From positions 1-59,446 of the forward strand of contig JAJDWF010000035.1 in the NCBI GenBank assembly GCA_022825745.1: a DNA stretch of 59,446 bases. Direction: 5' to 3'. A program made the translations under genes and the position numbers. Shown here in pieces: positions 45,748-54,377 of the stretch. The notes under the pieces are model-generated. The model was given only the letters and a program-made list of their open reading frames with translations, did no database searches and had not been told where the DNA came from. The stretch comes from Dehalococcoidia bacterium. GTDB lineage: Bacteria; Chloroflexota; Dehalococcoidia; Lucifugimonadales; UBA3495. Numbering within the stretch: position 1 is the first letter of the stretch; each line of letters starts with the position of its first letter.

Positions 45748-46389
45748 GTGATAATCCCCCGTCCGGGCGCATCCGACCCACTGCTAGTGGTGGAGGGGCA
45801 AGACGACTTGCACGTAATCAGGCACTTGGCCGAACATAGCGATCCATCGCTGACGTTCGGAATCCGGGACTACGAGGGTATTGAGAACGTACTCGCCAGC
45901 ATGAACGGCCACATTGACACCTCCGGTCGGCCCGCGGTTGGTTTTGTAGTGGACTCAGACCGCGATGTCAGCCGAACGTGGCGCCGTATTCGCGGCGAGT
46001 TCTTGAATACGATACGCGCCATTCCTTTGCCTGATAACCCGGAACCGAACGGTACTATCATCGCCGGAGATCCGCTTACTGGCGACCCCCGCATCGGCGT
46101 ATGGTTGATGCCGGACAATTCGAACGACGGTGAACTGGAAAACTTCGTCGCCGACATGATTCCCGCCGGCGACTCGGTTTGGCCACTGGCGCAGCAATAC
46201 ATTGACGGGATACCGCCGATGGACAGAAAGTTTGCGGACAGCAAAACGCTGCGCGCCCAGATTCACGCCTGGCTGGCCGCCCGCGAGGACCCGAGGCAGA
46301 TGGGCCTGGCTATCCGAACTCGCGACCTTGACGTTGCCAATCCGCTATCCCGGCGGTTTCTCGACTGGCTTTCCCGCCTTTTTCGCTAG
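45748..46389 (+). CDS. DUF3226 TOPRIM-like protein, partner of the ATPase
   Basis: The 213-residue protein has LLVVEGQDDLHVI with the TOPRIM-type Glu (E16), AVGFVVDSDRD with the DxD metal pair (D69, D71), and VWLMPDNSNDGELENF, the features of the DUF3226/OLD-TOPRIM group. It begins with GTG two bases after the ATPase stop and is surely translated with it. ATPase plus TOPRIM in two genes is the layout of split OLD-like and PARIS (AriA/AriB) anti-phage systems; AriB, however, carries DUF4435. Confidence 0.8.
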   Translation: MIIPRPGASDPLLVVEGQDDLHVIRHLAEHSDPSLTFGIRDYEGIENVLASMNGHIDTSGRPAVGFVVDSDRDVSRTWRRIRGEFLNTIRAIPLPDNPEPNGTIIAGDPLTGDPRIGVWLMPDNSNDGELENFVADMIPAGDSVWPLAQQYIDGIPPMDRKFADSKTLRAQIHAWLAAREDPRQMGLAIRTRDLDVANPLSRRFLDWLSRLFR

Positions 46390-47696
46390 CCGCCGCCCTC
46401 AATACCCTCTCCGCCCCCGGCCGCCTCCCGGCCCGGCCGCGTCGCCGTCAGCATCAGGACCGACACTACTGCCAGGTTGATGCCAAACGCCAGGAACGCT
46501 CCCTGGTAGGTACCGAACCGGTCCACCGCGAGGCCGGCCGCCGTGGGCCCCAGCGCTTGCCCGCCCACCTGCGCCGCCAGACTCCACGCCCGTATCGCGC
46601 CCAGGTGCATCCGCCCGAAGTAGTCCGCTCCCGCCAGCCGCGCCATGATGTGCAGGCCGCCGACGCCGAACCCCAGGAAGAACGCCCCCAGGACGCCCAC
46701 GGCGATCTCGCTGGCAAAGGCCGTGGTGATGGCGCCGGCGGCAACCACCAGGCCCGACGCCGTCATCACGAACCGCGCCTGCGTCTTCTGCGCCATCGCC
46801 GAGAAGAACACGCTCGCCGGCACCTGCGAAATCGCGAACGTGCTCGGCGTCCACACCGCCACCGACGCCGGCACTCCCTGGTCCACGAAGTGCGGCACCT
46901 GGTGCAGCGACACCCCCGCCTGCACGATGAAACCGGCGAAGGCGAAGACCATCATCAGCCAGAACGCCCGCGTCCGCATCGCCTGCCGCAGCGTGAAGTT
47001 GATCTCGTCGGCCGCGGACTGCGGACGCCGGCCCGACGCCGATTCCCGCCGCTCAACTTTCTCGCCGCCGTCGGGTTCCAGTCCCAGGTCCTCCGGACGC
47101 CGCGCCATCAGCAGGATCGCCGGAATCACGCCCACCGCCACCGTCCAGATGCCCAGGGAATACCAGGCCACGTCCCAGCCCCACGCGCCGATCATCGCCT
47201 GCCCCACCAGCGGCATCACCGCCAGGCCCGAACCCTGGGAAACGTGGTTCAGGGCCAGCGCGAAGGGACGCCGGCGCACGAACCAGTTGCTCACCGCCAC
47301 CGACGTGCCCAGCTCCAGCGGACTGGCGAACATGGTGCGGCCCGGCACGTACACCAGGTAGAACATCCAGATCTGGCTCACCGCGCCCATGGCCACCGCG
47401 CACAGTCCGGCGATGCCCGACGACATGCCCACCACCATGCCGGCGCCATAGCGGTCCAGCACCGGCCCCACCAGCGGCGAAATCACCGCCGCGAACACTC
47501 CGCCCAGGCTGACCGCGCCCGCGAACTCCGCCCGCGTCCAGCCGAACTGCTCCGACATCGGCACCACGAACACCGTCAGCACCGCCACCGACATGAGCGG
47601 CCGCGCCGAGTACGATGCTACTCCCGACAGGCCCAGGATGACCCAGCCGTAATAGAAAGGCGTCGCCCGGGCCGTTCGGGTTTGCAGCGCGCGCAT
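46386..47696 (-). CDS. Major facilitator superfamily transporter (OFA-like)
   Basis: The 436-residue protein has twelve membrane segments, an FYYGWVILGLSG start, the A-motif GPVLDRYGAG after TM2 and a charged central loop (GGEKVERRESASGRRPQSA). It resembles the carrier at 725-2053 in its N-terminal pattern, so the two are probably of one carrier family. It is convergent with the DUF3226 gene with a four-base overlap. No ribosome site precedes the ATG, but TATAAT lies eight bases away, which suggests a leaderless mRNA. Confidence 0.88.
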   Translation of the reverse strand: MRALQTRTARATPFYYGWVILGLSGVASYSARPLMSVAVLTVFVVPMSEQFGWTRAEFAGAVSLGGVFAAVISPLVGPVLDRYGAGMVVGMSSGIAGLCAVAMGAVSQIWMFYLVYVPGRTMFASPLELGTSVAVSNWFVRRRPFALALNHVSQGSGLAVMPLVGQAMIGAWGWDVAWYSLGIWTVAVGVIPAILLMARRPEDLGLEPDGGEKVERRESASGRRPQSAADEINFTLRQAMRTRAFWLMMVFAFAGFIVQAGVSLHQVPHFVDQGVPASVAVWTPSTFAISQVPASVFFSAMAQKTQARFVMTASGLVVAAGAITTAFASEIAVGVLGAFFLGFGVGGLHIMARLAGADYFGRMHLGAIRAWSLAAQVGGQALGPTAAGLAVDRFGTYQGAFLAFGINLAVVSVLMLTATRPGREAAGGGEGIEGGG

Positions 47697-47704
47697 GGCG
47701 GCTG

Positions 47705-47710
47705 ATTATA
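47705..47710 (-). promoter_or_regulatory. -10 box immediately upstream of the MFS start codon
   Basis: TATAAT on the minus strand ends eight bases before the ATG at 47696. No good -35 is visible. Transcription would begin almost at the start codon. Confidence 0.5.
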
Positions 47711-48110
47711 GCACTCGCTGCCGCCCATTCCTGGTCGCCATAACCTTCTGCCATGGCTTTTCGATTCTCGGAATTGGGTAAGGTGGCTATTTTGGCGAAA
47801 TCCCGCTTATTTCCTCTCATTTTCGCTCATTTGAGTAGGACGTAGAGCGGATGCCAGGGGCGGGATGGGGGCGATTTGGATGGACTTGGCGGGCCAGTGG
47901 GCGGATTTGGGGGAGCGGCGCTTGGGGTGGCTCGTGACTGTCTGAATCAAGATTTTTGGGATTAGAGAATTTTCAGGATTGAGGGGTTACGGTCATTTGG
48001 ATTGGGGCGATTGGATGGTTAGGTTAAATGGTACGGATGAATGGTGAGTAGGGGCAAGGGGGAAGTGTCACTGGCGGTGGGAAAGGGCACGGCGAGGGGA
48101 TTTCCTGTGC

Positions 48111-48116
48111 TATATT
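48111..48116 (+). promoter_or_regulatory. -10 box immediately upstream of the RCC1 lipoprotein start codon
   Basis: TATATT ends nine bases before the ATG at 48126, and no Shine-Dalgarno sequence is present, so the mRNA may be nearly leaderless. Confidence 0.4.
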
Positions 48117-48125
48117 GGCGACCCT

Positions 48126-50129
48126 ATGCGCCGCAGACTACCGTTTTTGAAGTTCGTTGGCTTGTCGATAGTCAGCGTGTTGCTACTGGTCGGAGCACTA
48201 GCCTGCACGGGTGGTGATAGCGAGCCAGAACCGACTCCTGATCTGGACGCTACCATCGTCGCCGTCGTCGCGTCCGCCTTGCCCACCGCGACGCCGACTC
48301 CTGACCTGGACGCTACCATCGTCGCCGTCGTCACGTCCGCCTTGCCCACCGCGACGCCGACACCCGAGCCCACGCCGTCCCCAACGCCAGAACCGACAGC
48401 AACGCCAGACATTGCTGCAACTATAGCCGCGTCGGTTTCCGCCACCATCGCCGCCGTACCGCCTACTCCAATGCCCCTGCCAACCTCAACGCCAGTCCCA
48501 ATCCTGCGACCGACGCCCATGCCCATCGCGGATGTCCCGGTTGCCAGCGGCAACCCTCGGCTGGCAGCCGGCGGCAAGCACACCTGCAGGATAGGGGTTG
48601 ACGGGGCCGTCCTCTGTTGGGGCGATGACGGTAAGGGGCAGTCCACGCCGCCGGAGGGAGTAATGTTCACCGCCGTCACTGCCGGCTATGAACACACCTG
48701 CGGTATCACCGACACTAGCATAGCGGTATGCTGGGGCGATGACAGCAGCGGCCAATCCACCGCGCCGGCAGGAACGTTCACTGCCATTGACGCCGGACGG
48801 GCGCATACCTGTGCGGTGGGTCAAGACGGAACAGCCCAATGCTGGGGCAGCGACGAATATGGGAAAACGGATGCGCCAGCGGGTCGCTTTGTCGTTGTGT
48901 CCTCCGGCGAAGAGCACAGTTGCGGCCTGCGCGAGGGCGGCGTCCTGGAATGTTGGGGAGACAACCACTATGGACAGTCCACGCCGCAAGGCGACCGTTT
49001 CCACGCCGTCAGTGCTGGATCAGCGCATACTTGCGGCATAAAGGCGGATGGAAGCATCGCCTGCTGGGGTGCCAACCCTGACGGACAAGCGCCGGCGATG
49101 GTAGAGGGTTCTTATCACGCAGTCAGCGCGGGGCGCAAGAGCACGTGTGCCGCAACGACCGGCGGCGAATCCATCTGCTGGGGCGACAGCGATGCCGAAA
49201 TATACGGCGGCTCTTACCTATTGATCAGCGTCGGCGACGAGCACGCTTGCGGCCTAAAAGCGGACGACAGCGTAGAATGCGCCGGCAGCAACCGTTACGG
49301 GCAAAGCGTGCTGCCATCTGACGGCACGGGCGATTTCACTTCAGTTTCTGCCGGACGCACGTACACTTGCTGGGTTAAGGGAGACGGAACCCTTACTTGC
49401 ATGGGTGAACTCCATGGTGGTGTCGCCTCACCGGAAGGTTCTTTCAGGTCGGTAAGCGTCGGTGAGGGGCACGCTTGTGGTGTGCGTACGGATGGCAACG
49501 TAACCTGTTGGGGCGACAACTCCTTTGGACAGGCGTTCCCACCCCGTGGCGTTTTCCTATCGGTCAACGCAGGGAACGGGTTCACTTGCGGCGTGAGGGT
49601 GGATGGTACTGTCGCCTGCTGGGGCGAGGATTGGATGATTGAAGGCACTCCAAGCGAAGGTTCTTTCCAATCCGTCAGCGCCGGTTACGAGCATATATGT
49701 GGAGTACGCACGGATGGAACTGTAGTGTGTTGGGGCAATGATAGTGGCGGGAAAACTTCAGCACCTCAAGGCAAGTTCGCTGCGGTTAGTGCAGGCATCA
49801 ATGACACTTGTGGCCTACGACTGGACCATGGAGTGGAATGCTGGGGACACTTTTACGGTGGTGGTTCCGGCAACATCTCACCCCCGGCGGGACGTTTCCA
49901 ATCCATCAGTTCTGGGATGTCCGATTACGCTTGTGGAGTGAAAACGGACGACACAGTGGTTTGCTGGGGCTATGTGCTAGCTGATAGCGACCATGCCGGG
50001 CAAGCCACGCCACCAAAGGGTTCCTTCCAGTCCGTTAGCGCAGGAACCTTCCACACATGTGGAGTGAGGACGGATGGGCGTGTAGTTTGCTGGGGCGACA
50101 ATAAGTACGGGCAGGCCGCGCCGCCGTAG
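48126..50129 (+). CDS. Lipoprotein with RCC1-type beta-propeller repeats
   Basis: The 667-residue protein has a lipoprotein signal (VLLLVGALAC: cleavage before Cys27), then a Thr/Pro-rich linker to about residue 145. The rest is a series of some 13 repeats of about 38 residues with the core SAGxxHTCGxxxDGxVxCWGxNxxGQxxPP, in short pieces such as AGYEHTCGI and VCWGDDS. This is the bacterial RCC1 repeat; two seven-bladed propellers would be expected. It is anchored outside the membrane, probably for binding; the ligand is unknown. No ribosome site is visible at the ATG. Confidence 0.88.
   Translation: MRRRLPFLKFVGLSIVSVLLLVGALACTGGDSEPEPTPDLDATIVAVVASALPTATPTPDLDATIVAVVTSALPTATPTPEPTPSPTPEPTATPDIAATIAASVSATIAAVPPTPMPLPTSTPVPILRPTPMPIADVPVASGNPRLAAGGKHTCRIGVDGAVLCWGDDGKGQSTPPEGVMFTAVTAGYEHTCGITDTSIAVCWGDDSSGQSTAPAGTFTAIDAGRAHTCAVGQDGTAQCWGSDEYGKTDAPAGRFVVVSSGEEHSCGLREGGVLECWGDNHYGQSTPQGDRFHAVSAGSAHTCGIKADGSIACWGANPDGQAPAMVEGSYHAVSAGRKSTCAATTGGESICWGDSDAEIYGGSYLLISVGDEHACGLKADDSVECAGSNRYGQSVLPSDGTGDFTSVSAGRTYTCWVKGDGTLTCMGELHGGVASPEGSFRSVSVGEGHACGVRTDGNVTCWGDNSFGQAFPPRGVFLSVNAGNGFTCGVRVDGTVACWGEDWMIEGTPSEGSFQSVSAGYEHICGVRTDGTVVCWGNDSGGKTSAPQGKFAAVSAGINDTCGLRLDHGVECWGHFYGGGSGNISPPAGRFQSISSGMSDYACGVKTDDTVVCWGYVLADSDHAGQATPPKGSFQSVSAGTFHTCGVRTDGRVVCWGDNKYGQAAPP
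48231..48356 (+). repeat. Tandem 63-base repeat in the lipoprotein linker, two copies
   Basis: Units 48231-48293 and 48294-48356 differ at only a few bases. Each encodes 21 residues with the core PTPDLDATIVAVV. The unit length is a multiple of three, so copy-number change would keep the frame. Confidence 0.85.
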
Positions 50130-50312
50130 CGATGCGCTTCCGATTTGCAGCGCTGTATCGCTATATAGAGCGAGAAGAGCCTCAATCATCCTAGACCATT
50201 GGCGAAGGACAGGTTACTGTTGTAGGATGAGAGTGGAACGACTGCCCTAGATTGGACTGCTATTTGAGAATAGCAAGAATTTATAAATTTGACAGCCTTA
50301 AGGAGGATCGAA

Positions 50313-51131
50313 ATGGCGACGAGATTTGACCAGATTTCGAACCGAGCGAAGGAGTTGCTGACCGACGCTTTAGCGGTTGACGGACCCGTTAAAGGCATGC
50401 TTTCGCTTTCTCCTGCCATGGGCGGAGGCGAACGCCTCGTCATCGGCAATCACTACCAAATGCTTTATGGTGATGACATCGCCGCCACTCAAATGGCATT
50501 CTACGAGTTGGCGGATCTCCGGCTAATTGACCAAATTGCTACAGGCGGTTACATGGTAACCCCATTGGGTTGTCATTTGGAGATTGTATTCAATGGCTCT
50601 AAGCCCTACCCGAGAGCTATTGAAGAAACCAGTCCAAAGGTTGAGCATACTATCGAGGACATTCCGAATCAGCAGGCTAGTAAGGAAGTTTTCGTTGTTC
50701 ATGGCAGGGACGTCGGAGTAAGGGATAGTGTCGTTCGATTCCTAAGTGATCTGCAACTCAAACCTATTGTCTTGCAAGAGCGGCCGAGCAAAGGCCGTAC
50801 GATTGCGGAAAAATTTGAGGAGCACGCAAGAGAAGCAGGATTCGCCGTCGTTCTCTTTACGCCGGACGATGAAGGGGCTTTAGTCGGAGAGTACAGCAAT
50901 CCCCAACTACGGGCACGTCAAAACGTGATATTCGAGCTCGGCTTCTTCATAGGGAGGTTAGGCCGCGACAAGGTAAGCGTCTTGTACAAAGGCGACGTGG
51001 AGATACCGTCGGACTACGCAGGTGTAGAGTACATCCCTTTTGATTATGAAGGCGGCTGGAAGTTGAAACTCATAACTGAGCTTCAGACTGCCGGGTTTGA
51101 CGTTGATGCGAACCAAGCTACACGACGATGA
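50313..51131 (+). CDS. TIR-like domain protein with N-terminal winged-helix-like region
   Basis: The 272-residue protein has a helical, winged-helix-like N-terminus (FYELADLRLIDQIATGG) and, from residue 125, the TIR-like nucleotide-binding domain of the PF10137 type: EVFVVHGRDVGVRDSVVRFL, VVLFTPDDEGAL, and RARQNVIFELGFFIGRL with the likely catalytic Glu (E208). Related domains in Cap12 and other defence effectors cleave NAD. AAGGAGG precedes the ATG at 50313. No sensor gene is adjacent except the RCC1 lipoprotein upstream, so it may act alone. GC is lower than in its neighbours. Confidence 0.88.
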   Translation: MATRFDQISNRAKELLTDALAVDGPVKGMLSLSPAMGGGERLVIGNHYQMLYGDDIAATQMAFYELADLRLIDQIATGGYMVTPLGCHLEIVFNGSKPYPRAIEETSPKVEHTIEDIPNQQASKEVFVVHGRDVGVRDSVVRFLSDLQLKPIVLQERPSKGRTIAEKFEEHAREAGFAVVLFTPDDEGALVGEYSNPQLRARQNVIFELGFFIGRLGRDKVSVLYKGDVEIPSDYAGVEYIPFDYEGGWKLKLITELQTAGFDVDANQATRR

Positions 51132-51205
51132 CGTGTAGGCCGACCCAAGCCCAACTGCCTGATTGACAAGATCATAGTTCCGACTACGAGCGGCTTCCCG
51201 GTACC

Positions 51206-51451
51206 TCATGGGACGGAGACGACAGCCTCAATGGACACCGGGCCATTGGCGTCGTCAACGTAAATGCCGTCGGACATCGGACGCCCCTCGTCCTCGTAAA
51301 TTTCGTGGACTATCGCAAACGCATCCTCCACGTTAACCAGGCACTCCGCGATAGTGTCGCCCTCGGTTATCAGCTCCGGCAGCATCGGTGAGGTAACGGT
51401 ATATCCGCCTTCTGGCTGAGGGTCCAGTATCAAGGGTATCCTTGCAATCAT
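51206..51451 (-). CDS. HicB-like antitoxin family protein
   Basis: The 81-residue protein reads IPLILDPQPEGGYTVTSPML and DTIAECLVNVEDAFAIVHEI, the HicB-like RNase H fold without a DNA-binding extension. No hicA lies next to it. Instead the gene 22 bases upstream on the same strand encodes a HEPN-like protein. It could be the antitoxin of that protein or an orphan. The start at 51451 has only a weak ribosome site. Confidence 0.7.
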   Translation of the reverse strand: MIARIPLILDPQPEGGYTVTSPMLPELITEGDTIAECLVNVEDAFAIVHEIYEDEGRPMSDGIYVDDANGPVSIEAVVSVP

Positions 51452-51473
51452 GATCAGATGCCAGTGCTTCCGT

Positions 51474-51980
51474 TCAGCGGGCCGGCGGATTGAAGGGCGG
51501 CATCGGTGGAGGCAGGTCGATGCTTTCGTCGGCAAGGGCCTCTGCTTCCGAGAGGAGCAGGCGGTCGATGATCCTCTGCTGCGCGGGGGTAGGCGTAAAG
51601 TTCCGGTTCGGTCCCCGTTCCCGGGCTTCCCACAGCAAGGGTATCAGCGAATTAACGTCGGCAAGCAAACCCGTTACCAGCGCTTCGGCCAACCAGTCCT
51701 CGTAGTAGTTGTCGTGCAGCTGGTCGGCGATGGCTTGCAGATGCCGCATCTGCGGCTGTTGGAACTCTTCGGACAGCAAAGCAACGATGTCCCGGCGCAA
51801 GTTGTGTGAGCGGTGTCGCCAATTGCGGTCTTCGGCGATGGCTTTCACGGCCTGGGCCACGGCGCCGGAGGCCTTGTCCGAAGCCTGCACCCGGTCGCCC
51901 ATGGTATGCAGCTCATAATTGGCCTGCTCCACCAGGCGGCGGCTGAGGTCGGTGTGGCGGTTGGCATTTGCAATGGACAT
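51474..51980 (-). CDS. HEPN/PaREP1-like protein, possible RNase toxin
   Basis: The 168-residue helical protein has SDKASGAVAQAVKAIAEDRN and then WRHRSH, so that R-x6-H (RNWRHRSH) fits the Rx4-6H catalytic motif of HEPN ribonucleases. It aligns by eye with the PaREP1-like protein at 56129-56503 over about 100 residues. A Pro-rich C-terminal tail (LPPPMPPFNPP) is extra. A HicB-like gene follows directly. ATG at 51980 is chosen; ATG at 52004 is an alternative. Confidence 0.65.
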   Translation of the reverse strand: MSIANANRHTDLSRRLVEQANYELHTMGDRVQASDKASGAVAQAVKAIAEDRNWRHRSHNLRRDIVALLSEEFQQPQMRHLQAIADQLHDNYYEDWLAEALVTGLLADVNSLIPLLWEARERGPNRNFTPTPAQQRIIDRLLLSEAEALADESIDLPPPMPPFNPPAR

Positions 51981-52032
51981 GGCCGATAGGTCTCCGTGAG
52001 GCATGGTAACATAGCCGCCTTGCCGCCTGCGC

Positions 52033-52038
52033 TATAAT
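52033..52038 (+). promoter_or_regulatory. -10 box directly before the nadE start codon
   Basis: A perfect TATAAT ends six bases before the ATG at 52045, so transcription would begin at or beside the A of the start codon. There is no Shine-Dalgarno sequence. Confidence 0.6.
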
Positions 52039-52044
52039 GCTGCA

Positions 52045-53793
52045 ATGCAGCGCGCGCTCCGGCTGGCTTTGGGCCAGTTCAACCCTACCGTCGGCGACAT
52101 CGCCGGCAACACTGCCCGAATCATCGAGCTGATTGACGAGGCGCGGGCGTCCCACGCCGACCTGGTGGCCTTTCCCGAGCTGGCCGTGACCGGCTATCCG
52201 CCCGAGGACCTGCTCTTCAAGCCGTCCTTCCTGGCCGACAACGCCGCCGCCGTCCAGCGCATCTCCGCCGCGTCCCGGGGCATCGCCGTAATCGTGGGCT
52301 GTGTCGAGGTGGGCGACGACATCGCCAACGCCGCCGCCGTCATCAACGATGGCCGCGTGCTGGACTGGTACCGCAAGATGTACCTGCCCAACTACGGCGT
52401 GTTCGACGAGGACCGCTACTTCCGGCGCGGCGACTCCTGCCCCGTGTACGTCATCAACGGCTGTCCCGTCGGCGTGAACATCTGCGAGGACATCTGGTAT
52501 CCCGTCGGCCCCATTGCCGTGCAGCGCGACGCCGGCGCCGAGGTCATCGTCAACATCAACGCCTCGCCCTTCCACGCCGGCAAGGCGGCCCAGCGCGAGC
52601 GCATGATTGCCACCCGCGCCGCCGACAACGGCGTATTCGTGGCCTATCTCAACACAGTGGGCGGCCAGGACGAGTTGGTATTCGACGGGGCCAGCGTGGT
52701 GTGCGCGCCCGACGGCTCGGTGATCGCCCGCGGCCCGTCGTTCGAGGACCGCCTCATCGTCGCCGACCTGGACGTGGATTCAGTGTTCCGCCAGCGGCTC
52801 CGCGATCCCCGGCAGCGCAAGGAAAACCCCAACATCCTGCGCGAGGTCGGCCAGGCCGCCGTCGTTCGCATATCCGACTACCACCGCGCCGGTCGCAGCA
52901 ATTCCGCCGAGGCGGCTATGTGTCGGCCCCTGGACGAGGTGGAGGAGGTGTACCAGGCCCTGGTCGTCGGCACCCGCGATTACGTGCGCAAGTCCGGCTT
53001 CCGAAAGACCTTGGTCGGACTGTCCGGCGGCATCGACTCCGCCCTCACCGCCACCGTCGCCGTGGACGCCCTGGGCGCGGACAACGTGGTCGGCGTCACC
53101 ATGCCCTCGCGCTATTCGTCGGAGGGCAGCGTCGGCGATTCCCAGGAGCTGGCCGACAACCTGGGCATCCAGCTGTGGCGCATCCCTATCGAGCCGGCGC
53201 ACCTGGCGTTCACCGATATGCTGGCCGAGCGTTTCGCCGGCACCGAGGCCAACACCGCCGAGGAGAACGTGCAGGCCCGCATCCGGGGCAACGTGTTGAT
53301 GACCATTTCCAACAAGTTCGGCTGGCTGGTGCTGACCACCGGCAACAAGAGCGAGATGGCCATGGGCTACGCCACGCTGTATGGCGACATGGTGGGCGGG
53401 TTCGCGGTGCTGAAAGACGTGCCCAAAACGCTGGTGTACCGGCTGTGTCGCTGGCGCAACGCCGGCTCCCACAACGGCCGGCCAATCATCCCCCAGGCGG
53501 TGCTGGACAAGCCGCCCAGCGCCGAGCTGCGGCCCGACCAGACCGACCAGGACACCCTGCCGCCCTACGACGACCTTGACCCCATCATCAAGGCTTACGT
53601 TGAGGACGACTACGGCTACGCCGACATAGTGGCCATGGGGCACCGGCCCGAGTGGGTCAGCCAGGTTATTTCCTACGTGGACCGGAACGAGTACAAGCGC
53701 CGCCAGGCGCCGCCGGGCGTCAAGATCACGCCGCGCGCCTTCGGCAAGGACCGCCGCCTGCCCATCGTCAACCGCTACCGCCCGGCGTCCTAG
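52045..53793 (+). CDS. nadE: Glutamine-dependent NAD+ synthetase
   Basis: It makes NAD from deamido-NAD, ATP and glutamine. The 582-residue protein has an N-terminal nitrilase-type glutaminase domain with the triad E45 (FPELAVTGYP), K111 (WYRKMYLPNYG) and C147 (VNICEDIWYP), and a C-terminal synthetase domain with the PP-loop GLSGGIDSALT, TTGNKSEMAMGY and KPPSAELRPDQTDQDTLPP in short blocks. ATG at 52045 is likely read from a leaderless mRNA. The 3' end overlaps the convergent Uma2 gene by four bases. Confidence 0.96.
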   Translation: MQRALRLALGQFNPTVGDIAGNTARIIELIDEARASHADLVAFPELAVTGYPPEDLLFKPSFLADNAAAVQRISAASRGIAVIVGCVEVGDDIANAAAVINDGRVLDWYRKMYLPNYGVFDEDRYFRRGDSCPVYVINGCPVGVNICEDIWYPVGPIAVQRDAGAEVIVNINASPFHAGKAAQRERMIATRAADNGVFVAYLNTVGGQDELVFDGASVVCAPDGSVIARGPSFEDRLIVADLDVDSVFRQRLRDPRQRKENPNILREVGQAAVVRISDYHRAGRSNSAEAAMCRPLDEVEEVYQALVVGTRDYVRKSGFRKTLVGLSGGIDSALTATVAVDALGADNVVGVTMPSRYSSEGSVGDSQELADNLGIQLWRIPIEPAHLAFTDMLAERFAGTEANTAEENVQARIRGNVLMTISNKFGWLVLTTGNKSEMAMGYATLYGDMVGGFAVLKDVPKTLVYRLCRWRNAGSHNGRPIIPQAVLDKPPSAELRPDQTDQDTLPPYDDLDPIIKAYVEDDYGYADIVAMGHRPEWVSQVISYVDRNEYKRRQAPPGVKITPRAFGKDRRLPIVNRYRPAS

Positions 53794-54347
53794 CTCCCCA
53801 GGATCTCCCGCACCGGGCAGCTGAACCCCGGCAGAACCTCACCCCCGTCCAGCGTATCGTCCATGGTAAGTACGGCCGTGGGCAGGTTCGGCTGGCGCAC
53901 CCGTATCGTTCCGGTTTCCGGGTTTATCACCAGCGCCATCCGCACGCCGAAATCCAGCCACATGGTGGCCTTGTCATCGATTTCCCGCTCGGAGTCGCTG
54001 GGCGACTTGATCTCCACAACGAGGTCGGGCGGAACGGGGCAGTAACCATCAATGTCGGCATCCAGGGACAGGCGCTCCGCGGAAACGTAGGCTATATCCG
54101 GCTCCCGCACCGTGTCCGGGTCGGTTTCCAGCAACACGCCGGCATCGGAGCCGAAAACATGGCCCAGTCCCGCCGGCGCAACGTGGGCATCAAACCGCCC
54201 CCCGAGCCGCATTGCTATCTTGCCGTGTCTCACTCCTGATGCCATCGTTTCGTGCAGCACCCCGCGTATCAACTCGCCCTTTACGCCCTTGCTGTACAGG
54301 CGCAACAGGTCGTCAGCAGTCAACAGCTTGGGTTTCACCGTAGTCAT
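53790..54347 (-). CDS. Uma2 family endonuclease (DUF820), second copy
   Basis: The 185-residue protein has LTADDLLRLYSKGVKGELIRG, TVREPDIAYV, PPDLVVEIKSPSDSERE and KATMWLDFGVRMALVINP, the Uma2/PD-(D/E)XK pattern with the E-x-K pair in VVEIKSP, which is a better catalytic match than the copy at 94-690. GGAGGCG precedes the ATG. Cellular role not known. Confidence 0.88.
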   Translation of the reverse strand: MTTVKPKLLTADDLLRLYSKGVKGELIRGVLHETMASGVRHGKIAMRLGGRFDAHVAPAGLGHVFGSDAGVLLETDPDTVREPDIAYVSAERLSLDADIDGYCPVPPDLVVEIKSPSDSEREIDDKATMWLDFGVRMALVINPETGTIRVRQPNLPTAVLTMDDTLDGGEVLPGFSCPVREILGS

Positions 54348-54377
54348 CGCAGCGCCTCCAATACACCGGGCAGTGTA

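Larger units (their letters stand above)
47697..48125. other. Divergent intergenic region, 429 bases, no gene recognised
   Basis: The right half is purine-rich on the plus strand with many GATTGG/GGATGG-like pieces and no reading frame of note. I see no repeat, tRNA or convincing hairpin. -10 boxes lie at each border (47705-47710 minus, 48111-48116 plus). Confidence 0.6.

Noticed and set aside
50130..50180. Imperfect hairpin after the RCC1 lipoprotein gene as a terminator
   Set aside because: The stem has a bulge and a long loop, and no T-tract follows.
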